Below are positions 21,358 to 32,551 of a stretch of 64,000 bases of DNA, one piece after another. This stretch comes from Cystobasidiopsis lactophilus. Lineage: Eukaryota > Basidiomycota > Agaricostilbomycetes > Agaricostilbales > Chionosphaeraceae. The notes below the pieces were generated by a model that ran no database searches, was not told where the DNA came from, and saw only the letters and a list, made by a program, of their open reading frames with translations. Made by a program: the position numbers and the translations under genes. Position 1 is the stretch's first letter; each line of letters starts with the position of its first letter. The stretch is taken from NCBI GenBank assembly GCA_001599975.1, contig BCIO01000004.1, positions 375,828 through 439,827 on the forward strand, written 5' to 3'.

Positions 21358-22796
21358 CTAGGATACGCACGGTATCAACAGATGTACAAACGTTTGCAAC
21401 AAACCCGTCACATTGAAGTTGTAGCGCAGTACCTCCTCGTTGCTGGAGTTGCGCCAAACTTCGCTCATGGTGTAGATTGGGACCACCTAAAGCCGTTTGC
21501 TTTTAATCGTACAAATAGGCTAGAAGAGCGTAACGAACATTGAATTTTGGGAGGTTATTGAGAAGGTTGCTATGGGAAGTGAGGCGGCCGTAAGTGAATT
21601 GAATTGCCTCGGATGGATTCAGGCTGGCGGTGTCGGTGGGCACCAAAGTGACCAGGTCAGTAGGGTTGTCCGCATGCTCGATGCAGAGCTTTATCACTGC
21701 ACACCGGATAAAATCGTCAGAGCAGAGTTGGGGTGGCAGTACGAGGCTCACATTGCCCGAGATCGTTCTCCGTCAATCTGTCGAGTTGGGTAAACAGATA
21801 AATGGCCCTGGGGCACGAACGCTCGTTGGCCCCGGAGCGGCGCACAGTCAGAGCTTCCTTTGCAAAGCTGGCGAACGCATATTCGTGCGAAGCAACGTGG
21901 AGCTTGTGGTTGTCCAAATTGGTTCGCAGGTCATCAGGGTCCGTGATTTTCTGGGCGTGTGTACATCAGAGATAAGTTTCGTTTTCTTGACTTATGCTCA
22001 CCAAGACTGAGGGCTCTGGCTTCTCGAAATGGACCTGTACGTACGTAACACCAGAAGAATCAGTTGCTGTTGCAGGAAAATGTAGACTACATATGATTAC
22101 TTCGAGGAATTCAGTCAATGTGGGAGTGAGGCCACGATAGAGATAGAAAAAAGAAGCCAAAGGCAGGAGTAAGGTCTTCAGGAAAGGCATTTCGAATATG
22201 GGGTGTAGCTTGCCCTGCGGGTGAAACGTATTCTCGATGATAAAGACGGGATCGACGATAGCCAAGCCAAAAAGATGGGGTATAAATTCGACAGGGACCA
22301 CATAGTGCTCGGCCAAGACGAATGTCACATCGAACCGAGTCTTCGCTTCCGACAAGCTGTCCAGAATTTTTCTCGAGACGTTGGAACCCCCGAGAATGTG
22401 GAACTTTGACTCGGCAGGATAAGGACAGTGCACAATCTTCACGGCAATGGAATGGAGTTCGGGGTAATAATCGTGTCCCGACCATTTGTCGTGGCGGAAT
22501 ATATCTGTTAAGGAAGGTGTCACAACGGCCTTTTGGTTGAAAAAGAACGAGGATAGCACACCAGGAGGTCCGGTAAAGCCAGGAACCAGATTCCATTTCT
22601 TGAGCTCGACAGCGCCGACCAGTGCTCCATAGACTTGATTGACTTCCTCGTGGCGGTCTTGGTCAGAAGCGCGGTGAGCGGCGCAAAGCGGGGCGTGCTG
22701 GGCAGCCGCAAAGGCAGTAACTTGATGATGGGGTGGACGGGCATTCGCAACAGGTGGCTCTGAGGGCCGCGGCGAGGGCAGAATAGCAGCCGCCAT
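21358..22796 (-). CDS. Unknown protein with hydrophobic segments
   Basis: Reading starts MAAAILPSPRPSEPP at 22796 and runs about 260 codons, including VTPSLTDIFRHDKWSGHD, FHILGGSNVSRKILDSLSEA and FDVTFVLAEHYVVPVEF, with a hydrophobic run FLKTLLLPLASFFYLYRG. An intron follows VHFEKPEPSVL near 21998; the next exon reads KITDPDDLRTNLDNHKLHVA and SHEYAFASFAKEALTV. The intron 21697-21751 joins LTENDLGQ to LIKLCIEHADNPTDL, and one more intron near 21481-21540 joins NLLNNLPKFN to VVPIYTMSEVWRNSS. I place the stop at 21358-21360. The consistent codon use and three clean introns support a real gene. I recognise no domain; the exact start is uncertain because the first 50 residues are low complexity. 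Confidence 0.62.
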
Positions 22797-23130
22797 AAGG
22801 AAGGGAGCCGCTGTGCAGCTTGGACAAAGCTGAGACGCTGGGACAATGGTCGTATGGGAGAGCAGCAGCTACACCGAAAAAGTACAGAGGTAGAGGAAGT
22901 CAGGACGTCCTCAATGGCGGAAGAGAAGAACCGAGGCAAGAGAGCTCCAGCTACGCGCTGCGGCAGGAAGAGCAGATCACAAGGAGCTTCTGGCAAGTAA
23001 CATGAAACCAGTGCTCTCTGTTAAAAAGCACTCCTCGATGAAACATATAGGAAACCCCAAGTGAGAGCCAGCAAGAGGAGTCGGTGAGCACCTTCGCGTG
23101 CGGCAGCCTTTCTCTGCCGATATTCTAGCG
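22797..23130. promoter_or_regulatory. Divergent promoter between the unknown minus gene and VPS52
   Basis: About 0.33 kb between two divergently transcribed genes. No TATA box or other named element stands out. Confidence 0.4.
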
Positions 23131-25810
23131 ATGTCGAGCAGCCTGGCCGACGTGCTCCTGGGCCATGTACGTCCCTCGCAAGAATCATCAGAAGCCATTC
23201 AGCATTGACAGAGCGGCATTCAACAGGCAACAACAGCAGGAGGCGACCCGGATGGTGGGCTCGGCTCAAGCCATTGCGAACGGGCAGGACTGACGGGGCG
23301 GCGGCGCGCAGACTATGGCCTGTTCGCACAACAAGCAGCTGGCTTAGGTCACGTCAAGGACGCCTTCCAAGAGGCAGTCACTGAGCAGGAGACGCGGGAA
23401 CAGGCAGTCGACCAGCATTGTGCGTCTCTCGCCCTCTTCGCGCTCTGTCCTCGTGGCTGAGCCGACTTGACGAGCAGTCATTGCATCTGCTAAAGACTAC
23501 ATTGATCTACATGACCACATCGAAGTAAGATCCCCTGCCCGTTTCCCTGCACAGCCAAGAGGGGGCTCAAGTTTCGAGGCCGCGCGCGCAGTCCAGCACG
23601 ACCTTGCTCGAATCTCTCGATGCTTTCCTGTCCACTTTCCAAACCGATCTATCTGCTGTTTCAGGGCACATTTCAGAACTGCAAGGCCGGAGCAAGCGGA
23701 TCGAAGCCAAGCTAGGCAGCCGCAAAGTACGTCCAATCCGTTCGGCCTTCCCGAATTGAGGACTGACGCAGAATGTAGACATTGGAAGGCTCTTTAGGGC
23801 CTTTGCTTTCAAAGCTTGTCATCCCGCCCGAGCTGATCGACATCATCCTCGACACCCCGGTCGGCGATCCTTGGCTGTCAGCCACGCTCGAGCTCGAGAA
23901 CCGGCTGATTGCGATCAGGGGTGGGCCCCGGGTGGCATCCAGACAGTCTTTGGACAATGTAGCTGAAAAGCTGCGCATCAAGGTCGGTCTCCTCGCCTTT
24001 CATCACGAAGGTCCCGTCTTGATGTAAGAGGGGTGTACCAACAGGCGTCGGACAAGTTACGCCGTTACTTCATCGACCTGCTCAACCCCTTTCGGACCTC
24101 CATTGCTCCCAACTTGCACCTGGTCCAAACGGCCACCCTGCTCAAGTTCCGGCCTTGCCATGCTTTCCTGCAGCGCCACGCGGCTCGGCAGGCCCACGAA
24201 GTGCAAAAAGCCTACGTCGCTGCTATCACCTGGTACTACGAAACCGCTTTCAGGAGATACACCCGAGCGCTGGAGGTGGTGAGAAGAAGGTCGATCGGGC
24301 GAGATGAGAGTGCGTCCACGACTCAGGCCGCCGATGGATCTCTATGTGCGCGCAAATCACGTCTTCGTGCTTTAACTATCACTTACGCCTGGATTTCTGT
24401 GCGCAGCCTCCGTACTTCAGCGCAACATGTCTACTTTGTCTTTCAAGGACTCGCCCACTGTCGACGACTCGGACGCGGCTTCTTCAGCCAAGCTTGAGGG
24501 CCCGCCCATCTTGACCGCTCAAATGGCAGGCGCTAAAGACTTGGTCAGTTGATGATGGCCTATCATCAGACGACTGTAACTGATACTTTCAGCTCGTCAT
24601 TCTGACAGATTGCCTCTCCGGAAGTCTTGTTCCGCAGCATCTCTCTCGCCCTGGCCGAGAACGCTCAGTCCGAATACGCGTTCATTGCGGATTTCTTCGG
24701 CCGGCCAACGGACATGCCCGGCGGCCTGCACGACGAGAGCGCCTCGGACCGCTCGTGGGATGTCCTCTCCTCTGCGAACGGCACCTCGGTCAACGGCTCG
24801 GTGGCGGACGACCTGTCCACAGTGGACGACGACGCGTCGAGCGTCACTACGGCCGAGTTCACCCGGGTTAAGAAGGACAAGAGCCGGCGGTCGGTGGCGG
24901 ACAGCGTCTGGAAGCAGGTCATGAGTCCGGTGCTGGAGTACTGCCAGGTCGGTTGACTCTCCTTATTCATTCTTCATGGATTGCTGACTTGATGCTCGCG
25001 CCACAGAGCTTCATTACGACCTTGCTGGACCCTTTGCCGTCCGCTTTGTCGACGCTGGCCATGATCCGCCTCAACGACGCCATCCTCCAGTCGCTGATCA
25101 CGGAGGAAAAGTGCCCTATGGCCGAGATGGAGTCTCACCTCATGGGCCTAAGGCTGCAGCTTTGGCCGCTGTTCAATCGGGACATCTCGAACCAGCTCGA
25201 GGCCATCAAGAAGCTCGCCGCCTCCGCTTCAGGCTCTTCAGGCTTGTTCGGCGGCAAAGGCTCTGGCATTAAAGACTCAGTGGTTCAAAAGGTCCGTCAC
25301 CGTTCGCTCAGAGAGCTGGTCGTTCTAACTCAGATGACTGAGCACAGGTCGTCAAACGCTACATCGCTATGTTCAACGGCCTGGTGCAGCTCAGCGAGGA
25401 GAGCGACGAGGAGATGATCTTCTCCAAGTGAGGAGTTTCCTCGGCGCTATTTGTGAAACACGTGCTTATAGGTCGAGGGGCTCTTCACAGTGTGCTCCGG
25501 CTGCGTGCCGAACTGCAAAAGCTGCTGTTGGCCCAAGCCAGCCGGATTGCGGACAAACAGCAGTCCTCCGCCTACTTGTCCACGCAATACGAAGACCTGC
25601 TGTCTGGCATCAGCGTGCGTCCTTGGTCCTTTTCCCATTGCTGGCATCTTGCTCAGGGGTATTTCCCATGCACAGGCTGGCTTCTCCAGCCACCCTCGCA
25701 GCCAGGCCGAGATCTCGTGAGCTCTCTTTACTCTTACTTTCTCTAACGAGGCCTCATGGACTCTCCGCAGGCACTGGCGGGAGCTGGCTCGCCGCCGTGG
25801 CGTGGCATGA
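23131..25810 (+). CDS. VPS52: Vps52, GARP/EARP tethering complex subunit
   Basis: Tethering factor for endosome-to-Golgi retrograde vesicles, in complex with Vps51, Vps53 and Vps54. Start MSSSLADVLLGH at 23131. After several small 5' exons the conserved coiled-coil region reads SAKDYIDLHDHIE, SLDAFLSTFQTDLSAVSGHI, SELQGRSKRIEAKLGSRK. The following exons give PLLSKLVIPPELIDIIL, then the strongest signature KLRRYFIDLLNPFRTSI, PNLHLVQTATLLKFRPCHAF and KAYVAAITWYYETAFRRYTR. The C-terminal half has SVLQRNMSTLSFKDSP, EVLFRSISLALAENAQSEY, LITEEKCPMAEMESHLMGLR, RYIAMFNGLVQLSEES and ends HWRELARRRGVA with the stop at 25808-25810. About ten introns, the last one splitting the codon after SQAEI. The 5' exon edges between 23170 and 23560 are approximate. 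Confidence 0.9.
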
Positions 25811-25981
25811 CATGATTGGCTTCAACCTAGCTCCCCTGCCCTCTTATGCATTGAATTCCTGTGCCTTTGCCATTACGGTGTCTCCTAGCGCCACTTGAGC
25901 TCAACACCGAGAAATTTTGGAGCCGATTGACTGCCGAGCCACGGTGTCAACAAATCAGCTCGGCCTTGAGAGCGGGCAGCC

Positions 25982-28900
25982 ATGTCGAATTGCTTCAGTC
26001 CGTTCCTCGTCTCACTGCCCCCATTGTGGCTTCCATAGCTCATGCTGGACGTACCTCGCGCAGCCTCGAATCACCAGCGCCTGCTGAATTCGTGTTACCC
26101 CCAAGGCAAAGCGCTCGTCCGCTGGTCCCCCTAATCTTTTGATGCGCTTTGCTGATCTCTGCCTTCGGATTTGCGCAGGCCGACAGTGCACCTGGCTATG
26201 TCCCAGTCGGCAATGACCTGTCCCGGCTGCTGTACTACTGCTCGAGCAAGCGCGACAAGGTGTCCAAGATCTTCAAGGCTCTGACGAAGAAGATCTCCTC
26301 GGCGGCGCCGCACGCCCCCCGATACCCCAAGTACAAAGCGGGCCTCTGCATCTCGCTCACCGTGCTCGCCAAAATCATCGACGAGTGCCGGGCCAACCTG
26401 CAGTACGTGGCCGTTGATGTCCTCTTGGCGCTCCAGCCCGCCTTGAACGTGCCGGACGACTCGGGCTCGGCTGCTTGGGACCTGGACGTGGCCTACAGAT
26501 GCGCAGAAGTGGTGTGTGGCCGTGCTACATCCATGCCCGGTGCATCGACTTACGGTTGTCGGAACGCACAGTTCGTCGCCTTTTCGACCTACATCGAAGG
26601 CTCGCAGGCTGCCATGGACCTCCAGCTGGTCACACGCTACATTTCAGTCCTCCAGTGCTTCTGCAACGTCGCTGCGCAACCATACGGGAGCAACTTGCCC
26701 AACGGCGCAGAGTGCGTTGTGCTTCTTCAGCTGCTCTCAAACGTCTTTGCTCAACTCCAAACTCGCCGCCCTCGCAGGTTGAGGATGATTGGCCTCCACG
26801 CCGTTCAAGCTGCCATTGGCTCTGATATGCTCTTCTCCGCGGACCAGACCAAGCAGATTGACCTCATCATGGCTACCATCCTCACCAACCTCTCCGAGCC
26901 CTCTGCGGCGTCCATGGAAGTCTTGCGCTCCGAGTGTGTGACCCTCCATTTGACTTCCTGAGCGTTCGAGTTCTGATCGGACAAGCAGGTCTTCCAAGAG
27001 AGATGAAGACTCGCTCGCCATCACCAACGTGGCGTCCACCTCGAGGGCGAAGCAGCCTCCGGCTCAACGCCGGGCCAAGTCCTTCCACCGCAGCGAACAC
27101 CACGGCGAAAAAGAAAAGCAGGAGATGGCCAATGACGTCGTTGTGGAGACGCTCAAGACGCTCAAGCTGTTCCTCCGCCTGGCCCAAGCCGCCCAGCTCA
27201 AGCAGTGCATCACCAGCGCCGTGGCCTGGCTTGATACTCCTCCATCCTCTGGTGCGAGTGAAAAGCAAGTGAGGTGGGCCAACGAGGAATGGTGCTGCTG
27301 GCTGGCAGAGACCGCGGTCTTCTGGGCGCCGCTGCAGTACCGGTTCGGCGTCATCAGCAGCTTGGTGGACAGCCTGCTCGACTGCACGGACGACATTACC
27401 TCGCCCAAACAAGCCACTTTGGTGGCCATGATCACCACTGTCTTCACCTCCCGGACCAGCTTGTTGGGCCTCGACATCGGCGAGGTGCTCATCCAGCTCT
27501 TGAACCTACTTTCCCGCCGCGCACCTTTCGGCTTTTCCGATCCTCTCTTATCCCCTCTGATCAGAGCCGTCTCCTCCCTCGGCACCCACATCTACTACCC
27601 AGACCAAATCTCCGACCTCGCCCAAGACCTCATCGGCTACGCTCTCGCGCCAACTGAAAATGTCCAAAGTCGACCCACATTGATTCGTGCCCTGCTGCTC
27701 TGCTTGATGGGCGTCACCGAAAAAGCCCAAGCCAGCTTGAAGCCTACCTCATCGGCTTCGCCGGCCCGCAACCACATCAAGCCCTCGGTCTGGTCAGAGA
27801 GCCTCAAGCTCTGGACCGATCCCGAACCCTCCATCCGACTAACTTATTCGCACGCGCTCCTCGCTTTCATCACTTGCGAGCTGGCACCATTGGCCGGCGC
27901 GACTTCGCTCTCCAGCAGCAAGCACACCAGCCTGAAGCACTTCCTCGACGACCTCCACGCCGCCATCTTCAACCTTGCTTTGGGCCAGTCCACGCCTTCC
28001 AGTACCAACCGCTCTTCGTCGGCCTCGACGCCCTCCCAGCGCTCCCGCAATGGCTCGAAGCACTCTTCAAGAGAAGACGTCAGTTCGCCCATCTCAACCT
28101 TGCCCGCCTCGGTCAACACTTTCGACCCGCTCCCAGCCGATTATGCTGCGATAAAATCGGTGTTGGAGGCTGTCCAGAAGCAATCATGGGCCGACGCCAC
28201 CTTGGCGCTAGTCCCCATGCTCTTCGTTCTGGATCAGCAGGCGTCAATCACTTGGACGGACCAGCCTGTACGGAGAAGGGCTTGCCAAGAGGTCGTCGGC
28301 GCTGGCTTGAACATGGTGCTCGCGACCTGGAAGACCAATGTGTCGGCCATGCCCGCTGCGGAGGTAAGGCCGTTCGTCTTCTGCTACATCTTGCCACATC
28401 TGACATCGATGTTGTGCTTAGAGATCAATTCTTCCCGAATTGCCTTCCCTAGACAACATGGAGTTGGCGCTGGCACCTTTCGGCGCTGAGGAGGACACGT
28501 CACCGGTCACCTTGATCGACCAAGCCTCGGCTGTCCAGGCGCTGTCTGGCTCAGTTTCCCTCGAGAAAGCATCTGGCCTCGATGCCGCCCCTTTGGCAAC
28601 CGCACTGAGGATCAACTGGACTCTAACCAAAGCCCTCAAACATCGTAAGTCGGCTTCCCCATTCTCGCCCTATCTGAGGCAGGGCTTAAATGGCGTTCCA
28701 AATACAGGACTGTCCACTGTGACTGCCCACCGCCTGTCCATGCGCTCTCTCAGTCCCAATGCGTCCGACACCCGTTTGGTCGCCACCGCTTCTTTGCATT
28801 CTTTCCAAAACCCGTCGATTGCCGACCTCAAGGCGTCTCTGATTACCGGCAGCAACGTTGTGCTCTCTTCTGCTGCCTCGTCGACCAATTCGAATGACCA

Positions 28901-29132
28901 CAGCGACCCAAACATCAAAGTCCTCCGCCGCAAGTCGTCCCGCAAGCCGACGCCAGAGCAGCTCAGCCTGCTGGGCTTGACAGTCCCCAAGTCTCTTTCG
29001 CCAACAAAGCCCTCTGCTGGATCTGAAAACTTCCGAAGGTGTGCTGTGTCTCGTCTTCGCTTCTTGTCCATCACTGACGATGCGCCACTTTCCGGTAGAT
29101 CCTCCTTGTCTCGCCCTCCTGTAGTGGCTTGA
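25982..29132 (+). CDS. EFR3: Efr3-like plasma-membrane scaffold for phosphatidylinositol 4-kinase
   Basis: Efr3 anchors the Stt4 PI4-kinase complex at the plasma membrane. Three small 5' exons are placed from the family pattern: exon 1 25982-25997, exon 2 26064-26116, exon 3 from 26179. Together they give MSNCFT, SNHQRLLNSCYPQGKAL, ADSAPGYVPVGNDLSRLLYY. The HQRL..CYP motif is the hallmark of Efr3 N-termini, and Cys4 is a candidate for the membrane-anchoring palmitoylation known in the family. The helical-repeat body follows (CISLTVLAKIIDECRANLQY, FVAFSTYIEGSQAAMDLQL, WCCWLAETAVFWAPLQYRF, LDIGEVLIQLLNLLSRRAPF). The C-terminal third is Ser-rich and probably disordered, ending SSLSRPPVVA at 29132. 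A final intron lies at about 29038-29098. About nine introns in total; some middle edges were not resolved. Confidence 0.88.
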
Positions 29133-29325
29133 CTCTATCATCTTTTGCACCTTGTAACTACCCTTCTCTGTAATTGACACGCACCAGCATTCTCATACCA
29201 TTTCGCCGTTTTTAAGCTTTCAACGGCCAACGTCTTCGCTGCCGTTGGTGGCGATGAGTCGGTGCCCCGCAACACCTCTCTCTGTACATTCGACTCACCC
29301 TTCTTCTCTTGTCTACCATCTCATC

Positions 29326-30467
29326 ATGAACTTTGGCAGACTGTCCGACCTCATCTGCGGCTCACCTTCAGCTGCATCGCCGGCTGACGGCCAACAACCG
29401 GCAAACGCTTCTGTATCATTTGAGGCGGGACTGAAGACCGTAGCCGTTGCCTCTTCAACCGCTGCTGGAGCAGAGTGAGATTTCTCCCCAAAGATGACCC
29501 TTCATTTGTTAAGAAGTCGCTGCAGTGTGATTTTCGTCCATGGCCTGGGAGGACACCCATCCCTGTCCTGGACTCACAAAGGTCTGCTTTCCCATCCAAA
29601 TCCCCTTGAACCAGCGTTGACATTGCTGTCGCTCAGACACTGGCGTCTTCTGGCCCCGAGATCTGCTGGCTCCCGAGATGCCCACCTTCACCATTTACAC
29701 TTTCGGGTACAACACGTTGGGCGCGTCGGCCGATCTTCGCTCTGTCGTTGACAAGCATGCCAGAGAGCTTCTCGACAGCGTGGCTGCTCGCGAAGTCAAT
29801 GTGAGCCGGCGCTACTTTCCGAGAGCTCCTCTCACGCCATGCTCATTGAGGTACAGGATCCGTCGCGGCCCTTCATTTTCATTGCACACGGATTTGGCGG
29901 ACTTTTGGTCAAGCAGGTGGGCGCCTGGCGCTAACGTACCAAGAACTTGTGCTCAGCAAGCATTTCAGGCTTTGGTCCTTGCCCGAGCACATGCTTTCCC
30001 GCCGGATATCGCTCTTGTGCTGGCCAACACTCGCTGTATCATGTTTTATGGCACCCCTCACAGTGGCATGAATGCTGCGGCGTCGAGAGACTTGTTCAGG
30101 GGTGCTGGCATCACCGGCCCTTTGGTCAAACAGATGGAGTTTCCCAGCGCCTTCCTTTCCGAAATGGACATGAAGTTTCGCCAAGTCCAGGAAGAACTGA
30201 AAATTTTGATTCGCACCTTCCTCGAAGCGCGCACAATGAAGACATCTGGCCACAAAGTACTTTATATTTCTCTCCAAGCTTAGGTCGGACGCTCAAAGAG
30301 GTCTGCAGATTGTCGAAGAAGCCTCTGCTAGACTTATGATTGCCACCGAAAGAGCCAGCAGCTGCGATGCCAATCACATTGAGATGTGCAAGTTCTCATC
30401 GGCAAGCGACGCGGATTTCAGATCAGCCCTCGCCTTCCTCAAAGGTTGGGTGAAGAACGTTGGGTGA
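29326..30467 (+). CDS. SERAC1-like alpha/beta-hydrolase relative lacking the nucleophile serine
   Basis: Starts MNFGRLSDLICGS at 29326. Exons read VIFVHGLGGHPSLSWTH, then WLPRDLLAPEMPTFTIYTFG, YNTLGASADLRSVVDKHARE, FIFIAHGFGGLLVK, ALVLANTRCIMFYGTPHSGM, and a tail ATERASSCDANHIEMCKFSS. This block order (GLGGH, TFGY, nucleophile elbow, YGTPH) is that of SERAC1 and related fungal lipase-like proteins. The elbow, usually GHSxGG, reads AHGFGG here, so the catalytic Ser is Gly. The junction around 30240-30285 was not resolved. As read, the frame stops at 30465-30467, immediately after the first unit of a 14-base tandem duplication; see findings. Probably a membrane- or organelle-associated non-enzymatic relative. 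Confidence 0.75.
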
Positions 30468-30474
30468 AGAACGT
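30447..30474. repeat. 14-base tandem duplication at the 3' end of the SERAC1-like gene
   Basis: The unit GTTGGGTGAAGAAC occurs twice in a row. With two units the frame ends in TGA within the second; a single unit would continue the frame for about 18 more codons. Confidence 0.8.
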
Positions 30475-30786
30475 TCTGCCACAGCTCCCTAGAAGCGGGA
30501 ATGGTGCTTATGACGAAACGCCACCTCCGAGGTAAGTCGGTGCCACTGTGACGAGTGAACGCTTTAAACTTGTGTGCCTTTTCGAGGTCAGATACGCGCC
30601 ATGAAAGCTCCGTCAATATTTGTACCCGAAATACAAAGGACCCTAATGCAATGGTTTGGGTACTTTGCAAAGTTTGATGGGAAGTCTCATAATCTGGCCA
30701 CTTGTTCCGGCGCCCATCCCAGCTTCTTGAGCATGCCTCCTACTTTTTCTGACTCTCTGAACTTCGGTCGGGGGCCGGCCACCATG

Positions 30787-31785
30787 TCAATAAAGCTGCG
30801 TCATCTCTGAGCCAACGCGCCACTTTGCAAGGACAAAAGCTGCCGCGCACCCTTCTGGCCCACAGACAAGTAGCCTGGCTTCCGGAGAGGGTTTTGGAAG
30901 CCATTTAGCCAAGTCTGACACACTTAAAAAGCCGATCTTGTCGACCCCTGCGATCGAATCACCCGCATCCACCAGCCTCCGAATGGAGAGCTTGCCAGGG
31001 TACTGGGACCGAAGCAGTTCCAACTCCTTGGTCTGGTAGATGGATTCTCCATCAGACGATGCGTAGATCAAATGGAGGTCTGGATAAGAGGTAGCTGGAG
31101 CGCGAAGGAGGATTCGGACAAGTTGAAGAAAGGGCGTCAGCCCCGTGCCGCCAGCGATCTGCGCGGTTCTTAGATATGGACTTTTAGGCAATGAATACGC
31201 ACTCACGAAAGAAATAGAGCTGTAAGGCGTCGACGGAAGAAACCATGTTGGCACTGGCCCGCGCACCAAAACCTGATCTCCGACTTTCCGCCTGTGTATC
31301 CATCTTGATGTCTCCCCATCTTTATACCGCTTGATCAAAAGTTCCAACGTGCCGTCGCTGTCGCTCGTCCCTTGAACGAAAGGCCCGGCGTCCAGCGGAG
31401 TGTATGGCCTTTGGATCTGGATCTCGGGCTGGACGATGTAGACGCTCTGGATGGCATTTTCAAACAAGTCGTCACTTGAAGGGCGTTTAGAATTGGAGAC
31501 AGTCAGGGTAAAAAGGGATGTATTGGGATTGAGCTTTTGGATGGAGCGGATCGTGAGCGGAATGAAATGCTGGTGTGAGAGCGGCCTGCTCTCTTCTTGG
31601 CGGTCTTGCCACTTTAGGAAGCCATAAACAGATCCTCCGAGAGCAGTCGGCACGCCAATCAGCCAGTAGAAGCCGCTCTTCCGCTTGGGCTTCGGCGGAG
31701 CAGAAATTTGGCTGTAGGATCGGGGCGGCAGAGCAGACCAGCCACAGGTGCAGCGCGCTAGTCTGGACGGACTCCTAGCCGCCAT
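30787..31785 (-). CDS. Mitochondrial NADH-cytochrome b5 reductase-like flavoprotein (Cyc2/Mcr1-like)
   Basis: The N-terminus MAARSPSRLARCTCGW is basic and lacks acids, like a mitochondrial presequence, followed by a membrane segment YWLIGVPTALGGSVYGFL. A ferredoxin-reductase-type fold follows: the FAD motif RPYTPL, then the GGTGLTPFLQ nucleotide motif and VCGPEGC near the C-terminus. Intron 31159-31206 (48 bases, in frame) is called because it joins YSSISF directly to IAGGTGLTP, the family spacing. Length and topology fit Cyc2, the yeast inner-membrane flavoprotein needed for haem attachment to cytochrome c, or an Mcr1-like reductase; I cannot separate them. The last residues after VCGPEGC are shorter than usual and a 3' intron may be missed. 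Confidence 0.82.
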   Translation of the reverse strand: MAARSPSRLARCTCGWSALPPRSYSQISAPPKPKRKSGFYWLIGVPTALGGSVYGFLKWQDRQEESRPLSHQHFIPLTIRSIQKLNPNTSLFTLTVSNSKRPSSDDLFENAIQSVYIVQPEIQIQRPYTPLDAGPFVQGTSDSDGTLELLIKRYKDGETSRWIHRRKVGDQVLVRGPVPTWFLPSTPYSSISFVSAYSLPKSPYLRTAQIAGGTGLTPFLQLVRILLRAPATSYPDLHLIYASSDGESIYQTKELELLRSQYPGKLSIRRLVDAGDSIAGVDKIGFLSVSDLAKWLPKPSPEARLLVCGPEGCAAAFVLAKWRVGSEMTQLY

Positions 31786-32086
31786 TGATTGGTGCGGGCC
31801 TTAGGAAATAGTAGATTGGTCTAGCCCAAGAAGACTTGAGTGATGCCGTCGCCGCCGATCCAGGCCAAGAGGTGAAGTGCCAATTTTGCACCCGATTGGC
31901 AAGCAGCTATACAAAATGCAGTGCGACTGAACAATACAAAGAAATCGTGGAGTTGAGATGAGGAAGTTTTGCTCGAAGTAGCCTGGCCGAAGTTGTCTTC
32001 CGCCACCAGCCCAAGTAGCTCCTCCGACTTCTGACCGTCCTCCCAACAATCACACTTGAGGTCAATGTGGGCAAATTCGACGTAGC

Positions 32087-32551
32087 CTAGGCAAAGGGCG
32101 GAGGCAAGTGAGCGATGTGCCGCTGCGGGGAGGTTGGTGTCGAACCCGCCGGCGTATTGTCGCCAGACGTGGCCGGAGAGACGAACGGCGGGGTGTAGGT
32201 CGAACCCGAGGGAGCTTGGTTCTCGATGATGAAGGAGGTGCTAAGGCCCATCGGAGGTTTGCTGGGCGCTCCCTTCTTTTCGTTCTCCGCCTGTCGGTCC
32301 TCTCGTCAGTCAAAGTTAGTGGGAGCGAAGCAGCAGCAACTTACCTGAGCCTTTGTGCCCTTTTTCTTTTTTTCTTGCTCGGCGGGCCAGTGTGATGCAT
32401 GCTAGCGGGTCAACGGTAAGGCCAACCATCTCGAATAGAAAGAAACAGGCGGGAGGCTCACCTGCCAATCTCTTATCACGATGGAATGGGAATACCGTTG
32501 AAGACCAATGAAGGGATCAATCGGGTCCTCCTCTTCCCGCCTGCTTGTCAT
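32087..32551 (-). CDS. Small unknown protein with Pro/Ser/Thr-rich C-terminus
   Basis: Three exons. Exon 1 from the ATG at 32551 reads MTSRREEEDPIDPFIGLQRY and SHSIVIRDWQ up to a GTGAGC donor. Exon 2 reads HASHWPAEQEKKKKGTKAQ up to GTAAGT. Exon 3 reads AENEKKGAPSKPPMGLSTSF, IIENQAPSGSTYTPPFVSP and ends HIAHLPPPFA with a TAG at 32087-32089. All junctions are in phase, and the product is about 117 residues. It is charged in the middle and probably disordered at the end. There is no signal peptide, membrane segment or known domain. Confidence 0.6.
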
